The notes under the pieces were generated by a model. The model did not search any database and was not told the origin of the DNA. It saw only the letters and a list, made by a program, of their open reading frames with translations. A stretch of DNA of 57,307 nt from Priestia megaterium (lineage in GTDB: Bacteria; Bacillota; Bacilli; Bacillales; Bacillaceae_H), in contig VTEF01000002.1 of NCBI GenBank assembly GCA_008180335.1, forward strand, positions 797,308 through 854,614, read 5' to 3'. Within the stretch, counting starts at the first letter, position 1. The number at the start of each line of letters is the position of its first letter. Below, one piece after another: positions 8,577 to 15,660 of the stretch. A program made the position numbers and the translations under genes.

Positions 8577-9245
8577 TTGTCTAAGGACAATCTTTTGGAT
8601 GTATTGATTGCACAAACGAATTTATCTAAAAAACAAACGGATAAACAACAAAAAATAGTAACTGCAGCAATTAGCTTATTTGCAGAAAGAGGATATGCCA
8701 ACACGTCCACCAGCGAAATCGCAAAAGGGGCTGGCGTAGCGGAAGGAACAATCTTTCGCCATTACGGAACGAAGGATAATTTATTGCTTTCAGTTATTCT
8801 CCCGTTTATAAAAGACTCAATTCCTGCAATGGCTGAAGACGTCTTTAATGAAATTATGTCGCAAAATATCCTGTGTTTTGAAGACTTCTTAAGAGCATTA
8901 CTAAAAAACCGAATTCATTTTATTAATGAAAATAGAGAAATATTCCAAATTGTTGTTAAAGAAATTTTATATAATGAAGAATTACGAAAAGAGCTGCAGC
9001 CTTATTTCATAGAAAATATTGTGCAGCGAATTACTAAAGTTATAAATATATATAAAGAACGCGGTGAACTCATTGATATTCCAAGCAATACGATTCAAAG
9101 AATGTTCTTCACTTTTATTGGCGGTTACTTTGTGTCACGTTTTGTATTACTAGCAGATTCTTCTGTGGCAGACGAAGATGCAGAAATTGAAAATATCATT
9201 CGAATTATGATGGACGGCATAAGAAAACGAAGCCAAGAGATGTAA
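8577..9245 (+). CDS. TetR/AcrR family transcriptional regulator
   Basis: The 222-residue protein has an N-terminal TetR DNA-binding domain (about residues 22-70: IVTAAISLFAERGYANTSTS, EIAKGAGVAEGTIFRHYGTK) and a helical ligand-binding domain behind it. It starts with TTG at 8577 behind GAAGGAAGTGG. As last gene of the ABC operon, whose promoter contains a TetR-type palindrome, it very probably represses its own operon and is released by the exported compound or a related signal. The terminator overlaps the end of the gene. Confidence 0.9.
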   Translation: MSKDNLLDVLIAQTNLSKKQTDKQQKIVTAAISLFAERGYANTSTSEIAKGAGVAEGTIFRHYGTKDNLLLSVILPFIKDSIPAMAEDVFNEIMSQNILCFEDFLRALLKNRIHFINENREIFQIVVKEILYNEELRKELQPYFIENIVQRITKVINIYKERGELIDIPSNTIQRMFFTFIGGYFVSRFVLLADSSVADEDAEIENIIRIMMDGIRKRSQEM

Positions 9246-9267
9246 AATCTCTGGCTTTGTTTTTTTG
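9231..9267 (+). terminator. Intrinsic terminator of ABC/TetR operon
   Basis: AGCCAAGAGAT and ATCTCTGGCT pair across a short AT loop spanning the stop codon and are followed by a run of T. A second hairpin (CACCTTAGAA/TTTTCTAGGTG, about 9301-9331) with a T-rich tail lies downstream and may act for the gene converging from the right. Confidence 0.8.
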
Positions 9268-9359
9268 ATTTTATTATAGATAATTCGTTTATGATTTTCG
9301 CACCTTAGAAGCGAATCGTTTTCTAGGTGTCTATTTTTTGATTTTGCAATCGAAAAAAA

Positions 9360-9695
9360 TTATTCATTAAGCCATTCATCGTTTTTATTTTTTAGTTTAA
9401 TGATTAAGTCGCCTACAATTTGTTCTAGATCACGAACTTTCTTTTTTAGATGTTCATTTTCGTTTTGCAGTTTTTCGATAGCGTTTTCGGTTTTAAAATC
9501 GATATTTTCGTTTTTGTTTGTTTTTGGAATGGAAGAGGAGATTGAATTCGATTTTGATGGTTTTGCATCTAATTCTTTTTTCCAATTATAAATAGTAGAA
9601 ATGTGTACACCAAGTGTTTCGGCAATCTTTTTCGGTTTCATTCCTTGCTTCAAAAGAGATTGTGCATGTATTTTTTCGTCATTTTTTGTATTCAA
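9360..9695 (-). CDS. Small HTH protein with coiled coil
   Basis: About 111 residues. The first 50 form a helix-turn-helix of the kind found in phage terminase small subunits and transposase OrfA proteins (LLKQGMKPKKIAETLGVHIS followed by TIYNWKKEL). A polar Ser/Asn linker follows, then a coiled coil (IEKLQNENEHLKKKVRDLEQ). I chose TTG at 9695, 8 bases from AGGAGG; the open frame further upstream lacks support. No transposase catalytic partner or terminase large subunit is nearby, so it looks like an independent DNA-binding protein. The upstream region carries a clustered AAAACGAA repeat that could be its operator. Confidence 0.7.
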   Translation of the reverse strand: MNTKNDEKIHAQSLLKQGMKPKKIAETLGVHISTIYNWKKELDAKPSKSNSISSSIPKTNKNENIDFKTENAIEKLQNENEHLKKKVRDLEQIVGDLIIKLKNKNDEWLNE

Positions 9696-9783
9696 CGTGC
9701 AATCCTCCTTATAAAGGTAGAATTCATGTGAAAACATAGCTGTTACATCTATTGTATCCGAAGAAATAGAAATAACACAACAA

Positions 9784-9828
9784 AAAACGAAAAACGAATA
9801 TTAGGTGTAAATAGAAAACGAAAACGAA
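9784..9828. repeat. Four AAAACGAA repeats upstream of HTH gene
   Basis: AAAACGAA occurs at 9784-9791, 9791-9798, 9815-9822 and 9821-9828, that is two closely packed pairs in the divergent intergenic region between the HTH gene and the HAD phosphatase gene. The arrangement suggests a protein-binding site; no known operator matches. Confidence 0.5.
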
Positions 9829-9898
9829 TTTTAAATTCGAATGACAACGTATAGAAATTTTGGTATGATTATAACGGCTTTTAAAAAGAGAGGCGAAA

Positions 9899-10480
9899 AT
9901 GATGAACATTTTATGGGATTTTGATGGAACAATCTTTGATACATATCCAACAATTGTGAAGGCTTTCAAAGAGCTGTTGCCAGATCAAACGATACCAGAT
10001 GAAGAAATTTTAAAGCAGATGAAAATCTCTTCTGAAGTAGCAATTAAACACTTTAACATTGAAAAAACATTATTTGATGAACATTTTCATGTAGTAGAGC
10101 AAAAAATCGATCCAAAAGATAAGCCGGCATTTCCTCACGTAGAAGAGGTACTGAAATGGGCAGATACAAATGTCATTGTCACTCATAAATCTCGAGAATC
10201 GACATTAGCGATTTTAGCATTTTTTAACATGGATCATTATTTTACGGAAATCATTACAAAAGATGATGGATACAAACGCAAACCAGATACTGGCGCGTAT
10301 GCATACCTTCATAACAAATATAGTATAGACTTAGTGATTGGAGATCGCGAACTGGATTTAAAACCAGCCCGTGAATTGGAAATTCGAACATGCGCATTTC
10401 AAAATGATGCAATTGAAGCAGACTACCATTTAACATCTTATGATCAATTTTTTACGACCGTTGCGACGAAAGACTCGTGA
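9899..10480 (+). CDS. HAD-family hydrolase
   Basis: The 193-residue protein shows HAD motif I (WDFDGTIFDT at the N-terminus, with the nucleophile and the general acid Asp), motif II in VIVTHKS, and motif IV near LVIGDRELDLKPA. The short helical cap suggests a phosphoglycolate-phosphatase-like or nucleotidase-like enzyme acting on a small phosphate ester; the substrate cannot be told. Two ATGs in tandem (9899, 9902) follow AGAGAGG, and either may be used. It has its own terminator and is divergent from the small HTH gene. Confidence 0.85.
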   Translation: MMNILWDFDGTIFDTYPTIVKAFKELLPDQTIPDEEILKQMKISSEVAIKHFNIEKTLFDEHFHVVEQKIDPKDKPAFPHVEEVLKWADTNVIVTHKSRESTLAILAFFNMDHYFTEIITKDDGYKRKPDTGAYAYLHNKYSIDLVIGDRELDLKPARELEIRTCAFQNDAIEADYHLTSYDQFFTTVATKDS

Positions 10481-10502
10481 AACGCTTTTCGCGAGTTTTT
10501 TA
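10473..10502 (+). terminator. Intrinsic terminator
   Basis: ACTCGTGAAA and TTTTCGCGAGT pair across the stop codon of the HAD gene, followed by six T. Confidence 0.75.
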
Positions 10503-10545
10503 CTTTTAGAAATCGACTGAGATGAGAAAGAGGAGGATTTTTTAA

Positions 10546-11394
10546 ATGAAAGGGACGAACCGAATTATCGCTGCATTGTTAGCCATTACGTTAGCGCTTG
10601 TTTTTAGTGGCTGTGCTAATGAGGCAAATGATTCGCAATCAACAGCAGATAAAAAAGAACAGAATGAAACTGTACAAACACCGAGTGAAAAAGAAGCTGG
10701 TGACGAGGTCGAAAAAGAAATAAAGGCAAAGCGAGAAGATATCGTCGGAGTTGCTGGAAAAGTAACTCGTGTTGTTGATGGTGATACGTTGAAGGTAACG
10801 CTGTTAGATGGAAAAGAAGAAACCGTTCGTTTAGTTTTAGTGGATACACCAGAAACAAAGCACCCGCAGCTGAATGTGCAGCCGTTTGGGCCAGAAGCAT
10901 CGGAATATACGAAAAGTCGTTTGAATGGTGAAGAAGTCACATTGGAGTTTGATGTCCAAGAACGCGATCAATATGGACGATTGCTTGCATATGTCTGGGT
11001 TGATAATGAACTGTTTAATCAGGAATTAATTGCAAAAGGCTTGGCGCGATTGGCTATTTTTCCTCCGAACACGAAGTATGTAGATGATTTCCGTAAAGGG
11101 CAAACTAAAGCAAAAAAGAGTAAAAAAGGAATTTGGAGCATTGAAAACTATGTAGAAGAAAAAGGATACAACACAGAAATTTCTACGGGCTCGGCTGCTT
11201 CATCTTCTAAACCATCTTCTAGTCAGTCAACTGAAATAAATGAGCGTTGTGAAGGCAAGATTAAAGGCAACAAAAATTCAAAGGTCTATCACGTTCCTGA
11301 AGGGGCACATTACAACCAGACTATGAACAATATTCAATGGTTTTGCTCTGAAGAAGAGGCTGTTGAAGCAGGATATCGTAAATCAAAAAGTTAA
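10546..11394 (+). CDS. Thermonuclease-like lipoprotein with C-terminal sunset-type domain
   Basis: The 282-residue protein begins with a lipoprotein signal (lipobox FSGC), then a charged linker and a staphylococcal-nuclease domain (about residues 68-205). The nuclease core VVDGDTLKV, the Arg of VRLVLVDTPE, its Glu and the Arg of YGRLLAYVW correspond to the known catalytic trio, so it should cut DNA and RNA with calcium outside the cell. A Ser-rich linker leads to a C-terminal module with Cys residues and KVYHVPEGAHY, as in other Bacillus secreted nucleases such as YncB/YokF relatives. RBS GAGGAGG precedes the ATG. Confidence 0.88.
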   Translation: MKGTNRIIAALLAITLALVFSGCANEANDSQSTADKKEQNETVQTPSEKEAGDEVEKEIKAKREDIVGVAGKVTRVVDGDTLKVTLLDGKEETVRLVLVDTPETKHPQLNVQPFGPEASEYTKSRLNGEEVTLEFDVQERDQYGRLLAYVWVDNELFNQELIAKGLARLAIFPPNTKYVDDFRKGQTKAKKSKKGIWSIENYVEEKGYNTEISTGSAASSSKPSSSQSTEINERCEGKIKGNKNSKVYHVPEGAHYNQTMNNIQWFCSEEEAVEAGYRKSKS

Positions 11395-11400
11395 GGATGA

Positions 11401-11436
11401 AAGAAGACCAGTTTAACGAACGGTCTTCTTTTTTGT
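11401..11436 (+). terminator. Intrinsic terminator
   Basis: AAGAAGACC and GGTCTTCTT enclose 12 bases and are followed by TTTTG. Confidence 0.85.
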
Positions 11437-11576
11437 TTGTAATTAGCATTTTATATGGATGCTTCTGAAATGAAACCTTACGAAAATGTAAGGTAACTGT
11501 AAGATTGATGACTATCTTGTGTTGGAAATAAATTTATAAAATGGTAGTAAGAAACTGCTGAGAGAGGAGGGAAAAG

Positions 11577-12002
11577 ATGGATTACGACAAGGATTCCATT
11601 GTTTTTTTTGACGGAGAATGCAATTTCTGTAATCGGTCTGTACAATTCATTATTAAAAACGATCCTAAGGGATGCTTCCAATTTACATCTTTGCAGTCAA
11701 ACATAGCTGAACAGTTACGTGCTAAAAATATCTTACCTCAAAACCCAAATTCAATTGTATTAATGGAAAAAGAAAAAATATTTACAGAATCGACTGCTGT
11801 ACTCCGAATCTGTAAAAAGTTAAACGGTTTATGGAAAACGCTTTATATTTTCATTCTTATACCAAAGCCGCTGAGAGATATCGTGTATAAATGGATCGCA
11901 AGGCATCGTTATCGCTTGTTTAAGAAGAATGCTCAATGCATGATTCCCACAGCTGAATTGTCCAGCAGGTTTTTAAGCGATGAACAGGAGGGTGAAAATT
12001 GA
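11577..12002 (+). CDS. DCC-family thiol-disulfide oxidoreductase
   Basis: The 141-residue protein carries the DCC signature at its start (FFDGECNFCNRSVQF), the redox CxxC within a thioredoxin-like fold; the family is PF04134 (YuxK-like). It lacks a signal peptide. Its last codons overlap the DoxX-family gene by four bases, and a third tiny membrane gene overlaps that one, so the three are probably translated as a coupled unit. Pairing of DCC and DoxX proteins is common and suggests membrane redox work, though no substrate is established. Confidence 0.88.
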   Translation: MDYDKDSIVFFDGECNFCNRSVQFIIKNDPKGCFQFTSLQSNIAEQLRAKNILPQNPNSIVLMEKEKIFTESTAVLRICKKLNGLWKTLYIFILIPKPLRDIVYKWIARHRYRLFKKNAQCMIPTAELSSRFLSDEQEGEN

Positions 12003-12448
12003 AAAAAGGAAATTTAACACGTGCTGTCCAGCAATCGATTCCAGCAACGTTTCGTCTCTTTTTAGGACTGATGTTTTTATTGTATGGATTAGCTAAATTA
12101 ACATTTGGTCAATTTGGTGAACCATCTCCAGAAGCGATGAAACTGAACAGTGAAGGGTTTGTGATGGCTTGGACATTTTTCGGCTATTCAAGAGCATATG
12201 AAGTGTTCATTGGGCTCGGTGAAGTAATCGCCGCTATTTTAATTATGATTCCCAGAACGGCTACTTTAGGAGCCTTGTGCTATTTTCCAATTATTTTAAA
12301 CGTAATGGTCATCAATTATTGCTTTCAAATTGGCGTACAAGATTTAAGCACCGTTTTAACCGTCATGTGCTTTATTCTGCTTCTGCTAGATCGAAAAAAA
12401 TTGTATATTTTCTATGCTAATGATCAATGGAAGGGGCGATCTTCATGA
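11999..12448 (+). CDS. DoxX-family membrane protein
   Basis: The 149-residue protein has four membrane segments; the first (FRLFLGLMFLLYGLAKL) and the phrase VFIGLGEVIAAILIMIPRTA are typical of the DoxX/DoxD family. It starts with TTG at 11999, inside the end of the DCC gene. The gene ends in ATGA overlap with a 39-residue open frame. DoxX relatives act with thiol oxidoreductases in the membrane; here the immediate partner is the DCC protein. Confidence 0.85.
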   Translation: MKKGNLTRAVQQSIPATFRLFLGLMFLLYGLAKLTFGQFGEPSPEAMKLNSEGFVMAWTFFGYSRAYEVFIGLGEVIAAILIMIPRTATLGALCYFPIILNVMVINYCFQIGVQDLSTVLTVMCFILLLLDRKKLYIFYANDQWKGRSS

Positions 12449-12564
12449 CATCAGCCGTTATAGTAGAATTAGCGGGAATTTTTATTATAACAACGATTTA
12501 TTATTACAGGAAAGAACAGAAGAAAAGCCAGGTAAACAAAGAAAGAGAGACATTTTTTCATTAA
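12445..12564 (+). CDS. Small single-pass membrane protein
   Basis: A 39-codon frame begins at the ATGA overlap with the DoxX gene, behind an AAGGGGC site. It encodes MTSAVIVELAGIFIITTIYY followed by a basic, polar tail ending in FFH, which is a standard single-pass membrane miniprotein with a cytoplasmic charged end. The tight coupling to the DCC-DoxX pair suggests a third subunit of that complex. It is too short for ordinary gene callers. Confidence 0.6.
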   Translation: MTSAVIVELAGIFIITTIYYYRKEQKKSQVNKERETFFH

Positions 12565-12576
12565 AACAGGCTAATA

Positions 12577-12670
12577 AAAAAAGGCGCCCTATGTGAAATT
12601 ATCCTCTGCAGGTAGACAAGAAAAACATTGTCCACTTGACAGGTTATGCGCAAGGGGCGTCTTTTTTATT
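12577..12670. terminator. Bidirectional terminator with long, structured loop
   Basis: AAAAAAGGCGCCCT and AGGGGCGTCTTTTTT can pair over a 63-base interval, with T-runs on both strands, so it can stop transcription of the DCC/DoxX operon from the left and of the small protein gene from the right. The interval itself contains a further hairpin (GACAA...TTGTC, 12614-12631). A loop this long is unusual for a simple terminator; it may be a small structured RNA. Confidence 0.6.
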
Positions 12671-12836
12671 AAGTCGCAGCAAATAATCCTTTGAAAAGCA
12701 AGCGAACTCCTTTAAAAAGTAAACGGAATGGCCAAATAAACAGTTGAGGCAATTCAATGAGCAATTCAAATAAGAAGTCAGCTAATGTAAAACGATCTCT
12801 TGATTTTCTGCACTTTTTACGCTCTTTTTTCGTCAA
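12669..12836 (-). CDS. Small basic amphipathic protein
   Basis: A 55-codon frame starts with TTG at 12836 (MTKKERKKCRKSRDRFTLAD) and continues as an amphipathic helical stretch with repeats of the pattern ELPQLFIWPFRLLFKGVRLL and LFKGLFAAT. The basic N-terminus and repeated hydrophobic/aromatic face suggest a membrane-surface protein. The ribosome site (GATGG) is weak, which lowers confidence, but the composition is unlike random frames and the bidirectional terminator ends exactly at its stop. Not recognised. Confidence 0.55.
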   Translation of the reverse strand: MTKKERKKCRKSRDRFTLADFLFELLIELPQLFIWPFRLLFKGVRLLFKGLFAAT

Positions 12837-12967
12837 TCAACCATCATCCAGTCGTTTTGATTTATAGATTAAGTATACAGTAATTTCAGAAAACATCATA
12901 TTTCTTTTCTTATTTGTAATTCATGGTAGAGTAGATAATGGAACAAATTTAAAGGAGTTTGAGAAAC

Positions 12968-13525
12968 GTGAATATTAGACAGGCAAGAAAGCATGAAGCA
13001 GCTGATATCGCTGCACTTTTGTATGAAATGTTAGATGACATCGCCCGTTCACATACAGCTACAAAAACAAAAGCAGAAGCGCTTGAAATGCTTAGCAGCT
13101 ATATTCAATCTGAACATAACCGCTACAGCTATAACCAAATTATTGTTGCTGAAGAGGAAAATAAAATTGTCGGAGTTATGGTCTGCTACGAAGGGGAGCA
13201 AGCACAATACCTTGATGAGCCAATCATAAGCTATGTGAGAGAAAAACTGAACGATGATAACTGGCAGCCGGATGTGGAGACGAAAAGCGGTGATTTTTAC
13301 ATTGATTCACTTTCAGTCGATAAATCTTATCAAGGAAAAGGAATTGGGACAGCACTTCTGCAGTATGCCTTACAAGAAGCAACAAACCGGCATTTAGCGC
13401 TTACTTTAAATGTGGAATATCACAATGAACGCGCAAAGCAACTGTATGAGCGCATGGGATTCCAATCAGAAGGAATCAATTATATTAACAAAAAACCATT
13501 TTTCTACATGAAAACAGCGGGTTAA
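12968..13525 (+). CDS. GNAT-family N-acetyltransferase
   Basis: The 185-residue protein has the GNAT acetyl-CoA motif A in DFYIDSLSVDKSYQGKGIGT (Q/RxxGxG/A pattern QGKGIG) and the C-terminal NERAKQLYERMGF element. I chose GTG at 12968, 10 bases behind AAAGGAG, which gives the usual N-terminus NIRQARKHEAADIAALLYE. The substrate is not predictable. It stands alone, followed by a terminator. Confidence 0.88.
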   Translation: MNIRQARKHEAADIAALLYEMLDDIARSHTATKTKAEALEMLSSYIQSEHNRYSYNQIIVAEEENKIVGVMVCYEGEQAQYLDEPIISYVREKLNDDNWQPDVETKSGDFYIDSLSVDKSYQGKGIGTALLQYALQEATNRHLALTLNVEYHNERAKQLYERMGFQSEGINYINKKPFFYMKTAG

Positions 13526-13596
13526 TCTTTACCTAGCTAGTAAATGTGATAAAATGGATATATAAGGAAAACAGAACGTTATGTGTAAACAAAGTG

Positions 13597-13622
13597 AAAC
13601 CTCCGTCCGTGAGGTTTTCTTC
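13597..13622 (+). terminator. Intrinsic terminator
   Basis: AAACCTC and GAGGTTT around CGTCCGT with a following T-rich stretch. The rest of 13526-13860 shows nothing I can support beyond A+T-rich spacer with possible promoter-like boxes before the next gene. Confidence 0.6.
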
Positions 13623-13860
13623 ATCTCTTCACAGCTTGAGGCAGTGCGTTCTTACTGCTTGTCAAAAAAGGTGTCTAGAGTTGATGAAAGCTAAGACTAG
13701 TAGGATTAATTAAGCATAAAAGCTTATGTAAAGGTACTTTCAGCTGCTTCACTATGCATGACGTTCTATTTTTATAGAAAAATAACCTGAATTTTTGATT
13801 AATCTTACTCATAAGAGGGAAAATAGAAAAAATATCTATTCTATATAGAAGGGAGCGTGT

Positions 13861-14457
13861 ATGAACATAGACAATATTCCTTTTAATATGAACTATCGAT
13901 TTAATAAGCAGCTTCGAGAAGTACCGGTAAATGAAGCTGAAATGAAAAAAGGGATTGCTTATTTAAAAGAAAAAGCAATTTCAAAAGAAGATGAGATGAA
14001 AGCTGCAAAGATGTATGGCTATATTGGCGTGTATGAACGAATCCTTTTTCAACTATCTAGCAGTGAAAGGCATCTTCAGCTAGCTATTTACTTATGTGAA
14101 CGTCATGATGATTACATAAATGCGTTTGTGAATACAATACGACTTGCACATACATATCACTGGCAAGAAAACTGGACGAAAGCAAATGATGTATTCAAGC
14201 ACCTCATTAAACAGCTTCAAAATGATTCATCCCTACATACATATGAAGATTTTGTTTATCAGCATTACGGAAAATGTTTGTTAGATCAGAAAAATGTTTC
14301 AAAAGCACATCACTATTTTCAGCATGCATTAGAGATTCGCTTAAAAAAAGGAAATAAAGAGCTTATTGAATCGACTAATTCCTGTATTCGCCTATGTTTA
14401 AATAAAGTGAAGCTTTCATCAGCGGGTGAGAGCTCATTCTCTAATGGGGTTAGATGA
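13861..14457 (+). CDS. TPR-like helical protein
   Basis: The 198-residue protein starts behind GAAGGGAG. From about residue 45 on it is made of paired helices of TPR length: ERHLQLAIYLCERHDDYINA, WTKANDVFKHLIKQLQ, VYQHYGKCLLDQKNVSKAHH, YFQHALEIRLKKGNKELI, matching tetratricopeptide units (aromatic and small residues at the usual places). TPR proteins bind partner proteins; in Bacillus, such small ones often act as regulators or adaptors. No partner gene is adjacent. A terminator-like hairpin lies 200 bases downstream, with only gene debris between. Confidence 0.65.
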   Translation: MNIDNIPFNMNYRFNKQLREVPVNEAEMKKGIAYLKEKAISKEDEMKAAKMYGYIGVYERILFQLSSSERHLQLAIYLCERHDDYINAFVNTIRLAHTYHWQENWTKANDVFKHLIKQLQNDSSLHTYEDFVYQHYGKCLLDQKNVSKAHHYFQHALEIRLKKGNKELIESTNSCIRLCLNKVKLSSAGESSFSNGVR

Positions 14458-14661
14458 GGCCGCGAACAGGTTCTTTCTAAACATGTTCAAATAATTGAGA
14501 AATGAAAACTCGTCATCAACAAATTGGTTCATCAATGAATAGCAGCCGCTTGTCTTCGTTTATCCCGTCAATTGATCACTGAGTTTTTGGCTGTCCGATT
14601 CTTTCCCGTAATCGAAAGCACGAAAGAAAAACACCGTAAAATAAAGATTGAAGCAGTTTAG

Positions 14662-14697
14662 AAAAACAAAGTCTAGCTTAGGGCTTTGTTTTTTCTT
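14662..14697 (+). terminator. Intrinsic terminator
   Basis: AACAAAGTC and GGCTTTGTT around TAGCTTAG, followed by a T-run. It follows about 200 bases (14458-14660) without a convincing gene. Confidence 0.7.
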
Positions 14698-14800
14698 TTT
14701 CAACCATACATTTCTTAAAATTTCCTCAAAATTAATTCAAACTTTTTCACTTAGCCATGCGTTTAATAACTGTAAAAACAAGATACGTATTTAAAAAAAG

Positions 14801-15085
14801 GAAGATGCGCTAGACATCGTTCATGAATCGATTCAAAAAGCATTAGCAACAAAACATAAAGTGCATGATGCAAAAATGATCAAGGCATGGTTTTACCGGT
14901 TTGTTGTGAATACATCCTTAGACGTGCTCCGGAAAAAGAAAAAGGTCACCGTTATGGATGATGAAACCATCGAATGGAAGCAAGAAGGCCATGAAGACCA
15001 TTATGAAAATCTTGATTTGAAACAGTCACTCGAAGAACGGCCTCTTAAATATCGAACAGTCGTTGTTTTTGTAGAGATAAAATAA
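14801..15085 (+). pseudogene. Decayed ECF sigma-factor gene
   Basis: The frame EDALDIVHESIQKALATKH, then FYRFVVNTSLDVLRKKKKV and NLDLKQSLEERPLKYRTVVVF corresponds to regions 2 and the beginning of region 4 of SigV-like extracytoplasmic-function sigma factors. It has no start (a stop lies just before the homologous part) and breaks off after the first region-4 helix at TAA 15083-15085, so promoter recognition by region 4 is lost. It is a relic immediately left of the RiPP-like cluster. Confidence 0.75.
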
Positions 15086-15517
15086 AGTTTGATTAAAATT
15101 GACGTATAAACCCGCATTACTGTAACAAAGACATTAAAAGGAATATCTTAATTAATTACTTTCTCACAAAATTAATTAAGATAAATATTTTTATCTAAGA
15201 ACTATTTATTATTTTAGGACTTATTGATTATAAAATGAATAAGGTTGCCTTCTCTTAAGACAAATAATACATTTAATAATTCCTTTTAGAATATAAAATA
15301 TTCAGAAAATTTTAATAGTAATACATGTTGTGTATTGTTTTTACAATTTATGTAAATTTATAATTCAATTTAATTAAATCGCTTTTTAGTAATATTTACA
15401 TTTCAAAAAATTCAAATTATTTATTATATTTAATATACAGAAATATCCATATTGATATTTTTGTATATAGACCTTATTTATACTGATGTTATCACATAAT
15501 AGAATGGGGGGATTACG
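15086..15517. other. A+T-rich intergenic region with inverted repeat
   Basis: A long non-coding, very A+T-rich stretch precedes the precursor peptide gene. Its most notable element is an inverted repeat at 15433-15468: arms of 15 bases (ATATACAGAAATATC and its complement with one mismatch) around CATATT. A TATACT box (15479-15484) lies just downstream, 34 bases before the peptide start. The palindrome is well placed for an operator, but no regulator gene lies in the cluster. Confidence 0.5.
15433..15468 (+). promoter_or_regulatory. Inverted repeat upstream of RiPP precursor
   Basis: Fifteen-base arms with 14 matches around a 6-base centre, ending 10 bases before a TATACT -10-like box and 49 bases before the peptide ATG. 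It may be an operator or transcribed hairpin. Confidence 0.45.
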
Positions 15518-15586
15518 ATGGCTAAAAAAGGTTATAAACGTCCAACTGTAAAATCGGGTAAAGCACCAGCTCTACAATGTAACTAA
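15518..15586 (+). CDS. Candidate RiPP precursor peptide (22 residues)
   Basis: The frame starts at ATG 15518 behind a GGGGGGAT site and encodes 22 residues: MAKKGYKRPTV, then KSGKAPALQCN. The N-terminal half is basic and has a YxxP motif (Tyr6-Lys-Arg-Pro9) like the segment of lasso-peptide leaders bound by PqqD-like recognition domains. The single Cys is the penultimate residue. It is followed by an attenuator hairpin and then by a radical SAM protein and a GST, each with a PqqD-like domain, and an exporter. Size and place match a modified-peptide precursor like PqqA. The mature product and cleavage site are unknown; no peptidase gene is in the cluster. Confidence 0.75.
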   Translation: MAKKGYKRPTVKSGKAPALQCN

Positions 15587-15599
15587 TAGGTAAAGAGAT

Positions 15600-15636
15600 A
15601 TGAAGGGAACAGGGAAACTTGTTCTCTTCATTTTTA
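15600..15636 (+). terminator. Attenuator hairpin between precursor and modifying genes
   Basis: ATGAAGGGAACA and TGTTCTCTTCAT pair (one mismatch) around GGGAAACT and are followed by five T. Partial termination here would give more precursor transcript than enzyme transcript, as is usual in RiPP operons. Confidence 0.75.
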
Positions 15637-15660
15637 ACTTTTAAAGAGGAGGAAGTTAGT

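Noticed and set aside
9360-9695. Transposase OrfA
   Set aside because: HTH is similar, but no orfB or terminal repeats lie nearby.
10542-10940. 132-codon frame opposite the thermonuclease gene
   Set aside because: Shadow of a strongly supported gene; Ser/Phe-rich composition is the mirror of Lys/Glu codons.
14500-14590. 27-codon frame starting MKTRHQQ
   Set aside because: No ribosome site and no recognisable composition.
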